DNA of 64,000 nt from Solicoccozyma terricola (Eukaryota > Basidiomycota > Tremellomycetes > Filobasidiales > Piskurozymaceae), in assembly GCA_001600875.1 (NCBI GenBank), contig BCLD01000004.1, forward strand, positions 95,536 to 159,535, written 5' to 3'. Positions within the stretch are counted from its first letter, which is position 1, and each line of letters opens with the position of its first letter. Shown one piece after another: positions 26,168-39,507 of the stretch. The translations under genes were made by a program, and so were the position numbers. The notes beneath the pieces are model-generated. The model saw only the letters and a program-made list of their open reading frames with translations, made no database searches and was not told the origin of the DNA.

Positions 26168-27015
26168 ATGGGAGTCCCAGGGTTATGGGAGGTATGGCGT
26201 CGCATCTGCACTCACATCGTACTCTCACTCCCACTCACATACCCACCACCACACTCCACAGATACTCCACCCAGCAGCTCGCTCAACTCCACTCACCGTC
26301 TTGGCACTAGAGGCGTTCAACGATGTATGGGGTCGATCAGATGATGGGGATGGTGGTAGTCTTCGTAGTAATCCAAGGAAGGGAACGGGAACGGGAACGG
26401 GGACGGGAGCTCTGAGAGTCGGTGTTGATGCGAGGTTAGAGCGTGGATCACCCTTTTTTCATCCTCTGTTTCTCCCCGACTTACATCCTTTTCTACTCCA
26501 CCAACGACCACGACCACCCCTCCCCCGACCCTCCCCACCCTCCCCACCCTTCCAACCCCTTCTAACCCTTCTAACCCTCCCAACCCTCACAACACCCAGT
26601 CTTTGGATATTTCACGCTAAATCTCCACAAGGCGGTCTTAATCCATTCCTTCGTACAATGTTATTCAAAGTCTTGAAATTGATTGAAAAGGGAATTCTCG
26701 TCGTTTTCGTATTCGGTATGTGTTTTGATGTCCCCCNCCCCCCCCCCCCCGGGGCGTTTCNCCGCACTACTAATATAACCACCACTACCATGGGGAACAT
26801 CCACATTCCACCCCACACCAGACGGTCCTAATAAACCATCATTTAAACGGAATAACAGAATATCAGGAGACTTTGGACGAAACGATCATGCGTCTAAATC
26901 GTTCAAAGAATTATTAAACGTATGTGGTTGGTGTTGGTGGGATGTAAGTGTTTTTAACTCGTTTAGTGTTGTTCGATTCACATAGGATGTTGTCGTGCTC
27001 ATTAGGAGATTGTGT

Positions 27016-27098
<83 letters not shown>

Positions 27099-29854
27099 TC
27101 TTTTGTGTGTGGTTTCTTTTAGGCACCAGGAGAAGCGGAAGCGGAACTGGCCAAGATGTCGAGAGATGGTTTGATAGATTTCGTATTAACAGATGATGTA
27201 GATGCTTTATTATTCGGCGCTACAAGGTTACTACGAAAGTGAGTTGGCTTTATCCCCGCGAGACAAAAGAACGCGGTTACCCCTCCCAAGGTCTTCATCC
27301 CTATCCCTTTACTCATTCTCCATCCCATCCGAATAAATCAGTCCATCTCGGACACTCACAGGCGCGAACAAATCATCTCTACCGGTATTCGAAACGAAAG
27401 AGACATATCAAGTGTACACTCTCTCCGAGATAAAACAACCACGATCAAACGTCGTGGTTGATGGAGAAGAAGGGAATGGAGTAGGGTTGGATACGGATGG
27501 AATGATATTTATTGCACTTTGTAGTGGTGGAGATTATCATCCGGTGAGGGGACAATCCCAAATCAAAATCACCCCGTTGTTCGAGGTGGGAAATACTGAA
27601 CCGTGTTTTTTTTTTTCGACTTGTTGCTTCGTATTTCACTTGGGAACTTTTGGATCGGGATTAAAATCAGGCTGGAATTCCAAATTGCGGTCCGTGGTCA
27701 ATTCGAACCTTAATTTTCTCTCGTAACTCTTACTGAAACGTATTCGTCCAACCCACAGGCATTCGGATAGCATACGCACTCGCACTCGCTGGGTTCTCAA
27801 CAGAACTCTTACACTCCTATCGAACACTCCCACGCTCAACATTCCTCACATACCTCCCATCATTCATCGACGCTCTCAAACAAGAACTATCAACAAACTC
27901 GAAAGGTTTCCTACCGAATAGACGGAAAGCATTGGCTAATTCGTTACCGGGGACATTCCCTGATTTAGAAGTATTAGAGCATTACGTGAGACCCGTTGTC
28001 AGTTCAAAGGAATCCTCATGGCCGGGGTTTGACGCGGAGAAGAGCACTCGATGTGGACCGGGTTTAAGACGTGGTCGTGGTGATCCTCGTGGTTGGGCAA
28101 AGGCATGTGAGAAATGGTTCGAATGGGGATACGCCGATGAGATTGGGAGGAAAATGAGGACGTTGGCGTGGAGAGGGGAGATAATCACTGGAACGATGGA
28201 GCTTCTGGGTAAAAATCACGCGGATCAACTTACCGTTCGAAGGAGACAGCGATCAGATAGCGCGACAGGATCTCAAACCCCTCGAGCTTCCTACTTTTCC
28301 CATTTGGCCCCCGTTACTCCCTTCCCTCCCCCTCGACTACTCAAGATTCACGCTATACGAGAACATCCATCGACGCACTACACACCAGAGTATAGAGTCG
28401 AATACGATCCGTCTGAATGGACGAATGTCGTCCTCGCTGCAATCGACGGAACGAGATCAAACCCGAACACGATGCCGGATGAAGATCGTGCAGCGCTCGG
28501 AATACCTCTTCGTGCCGCCGCCGCCGCTGCTTCTCAGGAAATTCTCAGCTCCGCGTCCGAGTACGAAGAATCCAGCGTGGACGGCGAGTCGGGTGCGCCT
28601 CGTCGACCATCTCGCAATAGACTCGAAGTCGACCTGGACAGCAGCGACAAGGTCTGGATCCCAGCTGCGATCATAAAAGCGGCGTATCCGGAGATGGTAA
28701 CCGAATATGAGAAAGCGCTGGCAGCAAAGGAATTGCAGAAAACACCAAAGAAGGGGAAGACATCAGCGAAGGCCAAGAACAAGGCGATCACCCGTGACGC
28801 ACAGTGCGAGAAACAGCAGATGCTCATGTCGAATTGGCTAGCTGGCGCCAAGGTCTTGGCGAGTCAGCCGGACAAGGTCACCACCCGAACTCCAGTGCGC
28901 TCTCGTCGCCCGGCAACCGCACAGTCTCCAGTTGTAATCGACATAACCGACTCGCCTGATCGCACACCAGCGCGATCGTCGCCCTCAGTCATCGTACTGT
29001 CTTCGCGGACCGCGAGGGCCGTCAAGCGACACAATCCGCCGTCGACATCCTCTTCCACAGTAGATGAAGGCGAGCCGGTCTCACGTCGTCTATTTGCACC
29101 ACAATCCACAACGGAGAACCAAGAATCTGCAGTTGTAACTGCTTCAGCGCCAACGGAGCGCCCTATCCGTCGCTCGTCTAGCAAGCCATCACCCTTGAAG
29201 AGTCCTCGGACGGAACGACAATCATACGCTGGAACTCTACGATCTCCAAGCCCTACGCCAACGCCGAAAGCACAGGCGCATGCGTTAACCGCGCAGCCGA
29301 CTCTCCGGAGCTCTCAGACACCGAAGTCATCCTCGCCAAACCTCATCATCGATCTCAGCGGTGACGATGAAGACGTTGAACCGGCTACGGGTGATCGCAG
29401 TGCACAGGCAGGCGGCGACGAAGAAGAAGAGGAAGAAGAAACCCTGGAGCCAACACCACCTCGACAACGTCAAGCGCGTTTGGAACGGCAGTCCAAGTCA
29501 CGCTCGGCATCGGCTGAAACAAATGCCACTGGTAGAGTACCATCCGCCACGAGCTCTACGAGTGAAGTTAGGAAAACGGTTGGACAATCGAGGCTACCAT
29601 TCGTTACCGTACGAGGCACGACCATCTCCGCCGTGGAAAAGGAACCGAGAGTAAACCATCTGCAGAAGAGCAGAAGTTCATCATTGTCATCACCACCGCA
29701 TGGCACGCCCAATGGCATTGCACTCCCATCGGATAAAGTGTCGGCGCGGGCGGTCCCCGCCACGCCTTCTCGCCAGCGTACCAAAGTCAAATACCGTCTA
29801 GTATACGAAGACGACGAAGAGCAGCATTACGAGAGAGTTGTTTTGCATGCCTGA
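26168..29854 (+). CDS. GEN1: XPG-family Holliday junction resolvase, GEN1/Yen1 type
   Basis: A structure-specific nuclease that cuts Holliday junctions during late repair. Exon 1 is only MGVPGLWE (26168-26191). The XPG N-domain then reads ILHPAARSTPLTVLALEAFN, a Gly/Thr-rich insert (GTGTGTGTG), LRVGVDA-SLWIFHA with a catalytic Asp, and ILVVFVFDGPNKPSFKR. The I-domain has the catalytic APGEAEAELAKM and FVLTDDVDALLFGAT, then CSGGDYHP leading into a helix-hairpin-helix (GIRIAYALALAGFSTELL). Residues such as YRVEYDPSEWTNVVLAAIDG fit the GEN1-like chromodomain. The last exon ends in a long disordered Ser/Pro tail with acidic stretches, a likely site for phospho-control as in Yen1. Two introns carry homopolymers (26732-26754 and 27016-27096). 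Assignment to GEN1/Yen1 rather than FEN1, EXO1 or RAD2 rests on the MGVPGLW start, the compact N/I layout and the chromodomain-like region. Confidence 0.88.
26732..26754. repeat. C/G homopolymer with N in GEN1 intron
   Basis: C5 N C13 G4, with a second N at 26761. The intron (donor GTATGT near 26716, branch-like CTACTAATATAACC, acceptor ACACCAG near 26820) joins VFVF-DGPNKP in frame, so the tract is wholly intronic. Confidence 0.85.
27016..27096. repeat. 81-base poly-G in GEN1 intron
   Basis: The longest homopolymer in the window, lying between donor GTAAGT (26945) and acceptor TTTCTTTTAG (27121). It is followed by TTTCTTTTGTGTGTGGTTTCTTTTAG, i.e. the same TTTCTTTT junction seen after the 62-base tract at 18680. 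Confidence 0.9.
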
Positions 29855-30122
29855 TTCATGCACTGTGCTTCGCTCCATTCCCTGCTGTAAACTATGAATT
29901 GCCACGAGTGACGATAACCATGACTTGCGAAAGACGTGCAGCAGTGATGACGCCGAATTGGTTGATTGTGTCATAAGTTTGTGAGGCGAATCAACGCAGC
30001 AACGATCATGGAGACCACAGGCATCCTTGTTCTTCCCTGCACAGCCGCGCAGCCATACATGAAAGACTGTTTCAAGCTCCGGACATATTACTCAACCACC
30101 CCGCCATAGCAAGCTAACGGAG

Positions 30123-31374
30123 CTAAAGGAGGATACAGAGCAATTCATTGGACTGGCTAGTTAAAGGTAACTTCGATAAACTCACTCCGTAAAATCGATC
30201 CAGAATTCCTTCCAGTTCCGTCCAGTGCATAGCCTCAAGTACAGATTGCTGAACCTTGAACCCTAAGAGAGCAGAGAGCTCATCGATCATGTCGACGGAT
30301 AGCTCTTCTATCGGAAGGTCCCTCATAACAGCGTTGACTACTTTCGTGACAACTGCATCAGTAAAAGGAACCGTCGGGTCGTGTATACAGTGACCACCCA
30401 CACAGAAGATCGACAATTTCGCGAGGTGTGGTGGCTGTGCACGGTCCGGCACAAGACGCGAGCGACAACTTGGGGTGGAAGGTCGAACTTCTATCTGGTC
30501 CGCAAAAGCATTGTGGATCTCTCGAAAATTCTAAAACATGTTTCTTCACCCCTACAAAAGCATTGCATCGAGTGTTGATGTCCTCGCGTGTGACTTGGAG
30601 GTCCAGCTCATCCTGCCAAGTGAGGGTCTCGATGGGTTTCATGTTGGCACTCTCGCGTAATTTGAGGAATTTTTGCAAACAGGCTTTTGCGTCTCCAACC
30701 GCCTTGATTGACTCTAGGTGTGGAAGAAGATGAACATCGACTGGTATTGGACGGTTGTCACCGCAATCCAATTCGAGTTCGCGAATGGGGAACCTGCACG
30801 ATGAGACTATCAGGACTCGCCGAAGAATGAGCAAGGGGAGCTGCTCACGCAATACCCGCTGATAAACCCAAAACAGTGGACTTATCATACATTGACAGAG
30901 TTATCCTATTTCTGAAGAAATTATCCTTCAACATGGCGTCCGTCGCATCTCCTTCGGGGTTTGACTTGCGAAGGTGCTCCAATATTCGATCGTTCAGTCG
31001 GGTGGCGAGCTGTTGGATATCTAGAAGAACGCTTTTGTGTGGAGCCAAAGAAATTTTACGTGTGTAAGAGTAGCTGATTACGTTGGGTTGATTGAAATAT
31101 CTGTTGATTTGCTCGGTGTCCGTGAGCCAGACGTCGCTATAAAGCAAGGGTACCGCGAGCTCATTCATCATATGGGACACCCGAACTAGATTGACGAAAC
31201 TTCCGCGCCTATATGGCAAGCTTGGTAACCAAACAATTCCCTTAGTATCTGGATGGCAAACTCGAGCTTGAGGCCTATCACTCACTCATCCACTGCTAGA
31301 AACTCGAGGACTATTAGGATGATCTCAGGTGGTAACTTGCATCCAGCTCGCTGGTGTTGAGTAAGCATGTCCAT
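30123..31374 (-). CDS. F-box-like protein of unknown target
   Basis: Exon 1 starts MDMLTQHQRAGCKLPPEI and continues IILIVLEFLAVDE. The L-P-P-E-I-hydrophobic-hydrophobic-L-E-F-L pattern is the usual start of fungal F-box domains, which bind Skp1 to build SCF ubiquitin ligases. The next exon keeps the F-box logic (FVNLVRVSHMMNELAVPLLY, SDVWL). The rest (LDIQQLATRLNDRILEHL, FPIRELELDCGDNRPIPVDV, LPHLESIKAVGDAKACL, LAKLSIFCVGGHCIHD) alternates short strands and helices like the irregular leucine-rich tails of orphan F-box proteins. About 350 residues in four or so exons. Tremellomycetes carry many such genes, mostly uncharacterised. No substrate can be inferred. Confidence 0.7.
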
Positions 31375-32555
31375 AATCGTGTGAGGCGAGTACGATGTTT
31401 CTGTTGCGATGTGGTAGTGATGTTGGACTTGATCCTTGAGGGAATGAGGTCAAGTAGGGGTGATGGATGGTTGTCACAACTTCTCATGTTCGATCCACGT
31501 GCATGAAAACGTGTTGTTCTTCCCCAAAGGAAGGTTCATTCGAACAACGAGGGAGGTCTCGCAGCAGGACCATTGAGGCCATGCGCAGCTGCAGCCCAGA
31601 CTACCCTTCATGCTGCATCGTGTCCGGTGATGGTGCGGACAAATATGAGAGTGGCGAACACCTGTTACGCGTCGACGAGCTGAAACTCCAAGTTGTTCCA
31701 TTCCGTTTTTAAAGAAAGGGGACGAGGGATTGGGACCACCAGCTCTTGCGCTATCCCCAACTAGATGGATATCCACTATCGTACAGATTGCAAATAGACG
31801 TTACCCGCAGAGTGAGGTAGCCCAATTACCCATCCACATGTGGCAACTGGGTCGGAACCCCGCAGCGCACGCTCTGAAACACCAAGAGTGGAACCATAAA
31901 AGAAGCAGAATGTCATTTCGAACAATGGTTCTCAAGAACGTGCAGAACCAGAGAGGTCATGATGCCTATCTCGCTTCCTTCCCCATTCATCCTTATCTCT
32001 TGAGTGCAACTCCTTTCATGATTACAACACTGTCCAGGCGATACCCTAGGACAATGGATGGATGTTCAAAACACCACTGTGTTCAAGCGCATCATCTGGG
32101 TGATATTCACGCTTCCTGCTCATACACCTCTTCACAGTATGGTCGTCATCCTTTATCCCAATGTCGTGATATTGCTGAAACACAAAGCATGGGAAACATC
32201 AAAGGAATAGTTACCACGTCAAAGATTGTCTATGAGGGTGTTAAGTCACAGAAGTTATGATGTGGTGTGGATGATATACCTGTTTAGATTAGAAGAAAGG
32301 AGTCGAGTTGAACATGAGTGAAACTCTGCAGTGCTTGAGGCGTCATACCCAAGTACTCACAATATGCCTTGGCTCCCATGCTCTCGTAGGAGTTTAAAAG
32401 AAATACTTTTCAACAATCAATGGTGTGGATTAGGATATCAGCCCAATTTCACCTATAAAAGAGATGGGGGGGGGGGGGAGACAATTTACCGTGGAAGGTT
32501 GAAGCAAGGTCTCTTTAGTCAACAATCTATCCTCCACAATATCCACACAAACACC
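31375..32555. other. 1.2-kb interval without a recognisable gene
   Basis: Short frames occur on both strands (the longest is 176 codons at 31730-32260) but none has domain-like sequence or usable neighbouring exons. The right end holds the promoter of the next gene: TATAAAA at 32454-32460, directly followed by a 13-base G tract (32466-32478). I see nothing else. Confidence 0.5.
32454..32460 (+). promoter_or_regulatory. TATA box of the 32556 gene
   Basis: TATAAAA sits about 96 bases before the ATG at 32556. It is a canonical TATA sequence, suggesting a regulated rather than constitutive promoter. Confidence 0.5.
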
Positions 32556-33605
32556 ATGGCAACAGCATCTTACCCGTCACGCTCAGAAAGTCCCCACCTG
32601 GAGACAATGGGAGAGGAGATTCTACATAGACTTCGCCAACAAGAACGAACAAGAACGGCACCAGGAATCTCACCCAGACCCCCTCACCTTCGGGACAACC
32701 GTGCCGGCGACTTGCCCCAAACACCCTATCCCGACTACTTCAGCCCGTACGACGAGTATGCGGAGACTGCCAATGCCATTCCCCCATCCTACATCAAGGC
32801 TCCACCGAGAAACAAACCAGCAAACTACCCGGGCCGTGATTCCGACCCGAACAGTGGCGATCTCGGACGCGTGCAAAGGACAAGGTACTACGATTACAGT
32901 CCGGAGCAGGATGCCTTCTCACAGTACACGGCGGGGGAGTCGGTAAAATCCGCAAATAAGGACTACGCTGCGAGCCTGGTCCAACCAAGGAGGCCGAAGG
33001 ATCCAGATGCCTACTCAGAACTCGGTCACTCTATCTACAGAGATCCAGTCGAACCCGGGACTTACAATACCCTCAACCCGTCAGTCTACACACAAGCCAG
33101 ACATCAAGATGAACCCGATGCTACCCTCCCCAATGACAACCTCCTCATCAATCCCCATTCGGTGTTGGAGGAGATGACCCAAGATGTGAATTCCTACGTA
33201 AATCAATCGGACGGTGCTGCCTCGAGCCAAAGACGCCACTCAAGGTACAGCTTGGCGAGCACCATTCCCGGCGATGCCGATCTGTCACGTGTCACCAATC
33301 ACGCAGTATCAGTGGCGTTTGCCGAGCAGGCCACGGCATGGTACAACTTCCAAGTGGCAAAGTCACGTGAGCGGCGACTGCAGCTTACCCTCGACATCGA
33401 AGAGGAAAGGACGGACAGAGCAAGGTATGCAGCAGAGACAGCCGCGTCGGTGGCATCCACAGCCACGGCAAACTTGGAAACGGCGAGGCTTGCGCACCAG
33501 AGCCTTGTCGCGACTTTGAAGGCCATTACCTTGGCTAGTCAAAGTCACGCCAGCAGCATGAGCAACGCCGGCTCCTCACTTCACTCGGTGTCTGAGGACG
33601 ATTGA
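32556..33605 (+). CDS. Hypothetical protein with C-terminal coiled coil
   Basis: A single-exon frame of 349 codons from ATG at 32556 (MATASYPSRSESPHLETMGE). The N-terminal two thirds are polar and probably disordered, with many Tyr, Pro and Asp residues (YPDYFSPYDEYAETANAIPP; YYDYSPEQDAFSQYT). The last 110 residues form a likely long helix: SVAFAEQATAWYNFQVAKSR, ERRLQLTLDIEEERTDRARY, AAETAASVASTATANLETAR. I recognise no family. It has its own TATA box, and codon use looks like that of its neighbours, so it is probably a real, perhaps lineage-specific, gene. It converges with ASK1 (297 bases between stops). Confidence 0.6.
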   Translation: MATASYPSRSESPHLETMGEEILHRLRQQERTRTAPGISPRPPHLRDNRAGDLPQTPYPDYFSPYDEYAETANAIPPSYIKAPPRNKPANYPGRDSDPNSGDLGRVQRTRYYDYSPEQDAFSQYTAGESVKSANKDYAASLVQPRRPKDPDAYSELGHSIYRDPVEPGTYNTLNPSVYTQARHQDEPDATLPNDNLLINPHSVLEEMTQDVNSYVNQSDGAASSQRRHSRYSLASTIPGDADLSRVTNHAVSVAFAEQATAWYNFQVAKSRERRLQLTLDIEEERTDRARYAAETAASVASTATANLETARLAHQSLVATLKAITLASQSHASSMSNAGSSLHSVSEDD

Positions 33606-33902
33606 GCTGCAAGTATGAGAGAGACACGGGTAGGCGGGGCTAGGGCTCGGGCATGGTATAAAGCTAGTCCTGCCACAGGTGTCCCTCGCTTTCATCGTCC
33701 CCGTTATATCCATGTATATCACATGACATACCCAACCAAGACTGAGCCGGCATGGTATTTCCGGAGGGAGGCGCTGCTTTGGGTGTCCCTCGCCTGTTAT
33801 CACCCACGACACAGCTATGCATCACCAGATGACGGATGGACAGAGCATGATATAGATCAACATCCCAAGACTACCAATCCCACGCCCACAGTACAAAATC
33901 AT

Positions 33903-35856
33903 TCAACGCATTGTCCGGCCTAGGCCATAAGACGGCGACTCTACTATACTCGTACCAGCGTCTTCGAGTCGCTGTAAGCAATCACCCCGCAGCGTCAGCA
34001 TAATATCGCCCACAATTGAATTGCCCACACACACGTCCCCCACTCACGCCGCCGTGAAAAGTCTGCATTTCATCAGGTCCAAACAGGTTGAATCCACCTC
34101 TCCCACCACCGATCGGTCCACCAAACACCCTACCCGCCTCACTTGTCGTCGGACTCAACGTGTTTGAATTGAGATGCAACAGATCTGTAGTATCCGCGTC
34201 TGCCTGTTGATGAGGCCGCTGATACGTCTCGCTCTGATCGTACCCAGCCGCTTGTTGTCTTCCTGGGTGATACGTATCGTCTTCCCGAGTTTCATCGCCG
34301 AGAATATCATCAGCGGATTGATCCTGCTCAGCAGACATCCCACCGCCTTCCAAAGAATCCTCATTGGCCCTCGCCATACCATCCTCGTCATCCTCGTCAT
34401 CCTCTACGAGTGCCGCTGCATCTTCTTCCAGTGCAGCCCTGAACAGCGTCCTCCCTGTGCCTGCAGAAGCCGCCGTCTGTCGTCCATACTTTGCAAAGCT
34501 AGGCGGAGTAGGCATTTGAGGACTTGGCGTACCACCACCTCCAATTTCCCTCATAAGATCACCAAGAACGAGCTTTGCTGCCTCTTTAGCCGGAGTTTTC
34601 GATAGATTTCGAGGTGGAAGTGTGAAATTCATAGTAACAGGTGGAGACATACCGAGACCCATTGTAAGGTCATCATCCGAGTCGTCAAATTCGTCGTCAA
34701 AGATTCGAGACGCAGGGGAGGGAACAGCAGATGGTTGTCGTTTGATCTTTGGGTTCAATGGAGTTTTACGGAGATCAGCGATACCATTCCATGCGTTCGA
34801 GGTTGGAAGTACGTCCTTGGATGTGGATGGAGTAGCGGAAGAGAATGGGTTTTGAGATGGATGAGGATGACGAGGTGATTTCGTTGTCGCTTGTGCATTC
34901 GTTTTGAGCACGTTCTGAATGAGTGGTTTGGGAGTGGTCGCTTTGGTTTTATGTGATGTACCTGCTGGCGCGGCCGCACCCGTACCCGCACCCGCACCCG
35001 ATCTCGACGGTACACCGCTAACGTCCCACTCCCTCCTGCTGATAAGCACCGATGGCTCTTCCTCGTACTCCTCCTCGTGATGACCCCCACCACCCTTAGA
35101 CGATGCGTACGTGTATCCATCTGGTAAACTCGGTGTCGGTTGACTCGACACGTCTTCATCCCCAATCTTCAACTCCTCTCTCATCTTCCTATCCAACCTA
35201 TCGAATGGAGACTCCATCGAACTCGCCCAACTTGCATCCTGGTCCATCGCCAGACGACCCGTCTTCGATGCGAGTGGAGTTGAAGACGCCGCACCGTGTC
35301 CGAAGAGGAAAGAAGCGTCATCAGAGGACATTGAATGGTCAAGCGTCTCTTCATGATCCTCGTAGTGCTCGTGATGAGCGGGAGCGGGTGAACCGGATGT
35401 TTGAGAATCAGTCGTAAAATCACCTGGTACTGGGACCTTTACGTGAGCGGCAGCTTCGAAAAAGGATCTCCAGAACTGGGAAGAAGCGTAAGAGGTGTAG
35501 GAAGTTTAGCACCGAGCACCGGGTTATTGGAGTTGGATCAATCGCAATGCTATCGCACCTTTGAGGCCTCTCGAGTAGGTTCGCTGGCTAGAGCGAACCG
35601 CTTGATCTCAGGTAACAACTTTGTCGTGACCACCTGATGAAATCTTGCAAAGTTGTGATCGATGTCCTGGAGAAGTAGGGTGTTGAGCTGATCTATCTGC
35701 TCCATCTGAGCGCTGTTGTTGGCGGGGGTTGGGAGATTAACCTCAAGTTCAGACGTAGTGTAAAGCGGCGGGATCTCCTGCTCACCCTATCGAATCCTCT
35801 GGGTTGATGCCGGGTATGACAAAGAACGGCGGTGAGAGTAATGGGTTGGAAGACAT
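33903..35856 (-). CDS. ASK1: DASH complex subunit Ask1
   Basis: Ask1 belongs to the DASH/Dam1 ring that couples kinetochores to microtubule ends in fungi. The N-terminus is diagnostic across two to three exons: MSSNPLLSPPFFVIPGINPE, then QMEQIDQLNTLLLQDIDHNF, ARFHQVVTTKLLPEIKRFAL, ASEPTREASK and FWRSFFEAAAHVKVPVP. The long C-terminal part is disordered and has the family's MESPFDRLDRKMREELKIGD plus several Ser/Thr-Pro sites typical of Cdk and Mps1 targets. The C-terminus depends on one splice. With a GTGAGT donor after FHGG, the last exon reads RLEDAGTSIVESPSYGLGRT and stops at 33903; read through, it would stop at 33982. The spliced form is preferred. Confidence 0.85.
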
Positions 35857-36172
35857 TGTAGGAGGGTAGACGCTGTGCTGCGACGCTGTGCCAGGGCAAA
35901 CGGTGGAGATGCTGTCGATGTCGATGGTGTTGCCAGATGTGGACTGGACTGGTCCACCTATCCTCCCGCCTGCGACTCCCTTGTTGACATTTCTCGTCTA
36001 CGCGTCAACTTGCACCGCGGTGCGAAGCTCGGGTTCATGCTAAAGTAGACAGCAGACAGCTACAATAATACAACCAGGTCACAGTCATGCCAGACATCGG
36101 AACACGGACACGGACAGACACCCCACCGCTTCGTCCACCGTCCCACCACCCCACCGTCCCATCACCCCCCCC
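35857..36172. other. Intergenic between ASK1 and SNF1
   Basis: Both genes read leftward, so this holds the ASK1 promoter and the SNF1 3' end. A C-rich patch (36160-36173) lies at the SNF1 stop. No gene or RNA seen. Confidence 0.5.
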
Positions 36173-39160
<2,988 letters not shown>

Positions 39161-39507
39161 GGTGGATGGATTCGAGTTGTTGGTCGTGAGACCGGTGGTA
39201 GGCTAGGCTCGACTGATGGAAGGGGAGTACGTTCTGATGGAGGATGTGAAGGGAATAGTGCCGCGCTGTGGTCTTTGCTGGAATATCGTCGTCGCTATCG
39301 CTGTAAGCCTGGTCGCTACCCCGGAAGCACCAGATGCCATCAGTCACGTCCCAGCGTGACATCGTGAGAAATCAAGAAAATGTTGCCACCCACCAGGTAC
39401 TATACTATACAAATGTCCACCATCTATGTCTCTGTCTACCCGCCTCTGCAGTGCATCACCTACTACTGCCGGGACCGTCCACCGCTCACAGCTAACCACC
39501 GCACAAC
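39161..39507. other. Intergenic between SNF1 and the carrier gene
   Basis: Both flanking genes read leftward; the SNF1 promoter should be here. The sequence is mixed in composition, with no clear motif, repeat or gene. Confidence 0.5.

Noticed and set aside
26540..26590. Telomere-like CCCTTCTAACCCTTCTAACCC
   Set aside because: Only two imperfect units, next to GEN1 exon sequence and in a C/T-rich stretch; not a telomere tract.
31730..32260. 176-codon plus-strand frame
   Set aside because: No domain, no supporting exons, and composition like non-coding DNA. Left as intergenic.
33982..34060. ASK1 end at 33982 by reading straight through
   Set aside because: A GTGAGT...TTACAG intron gives a more typical end (RLEDAGTSIVESPSYG); kept as the alternative.
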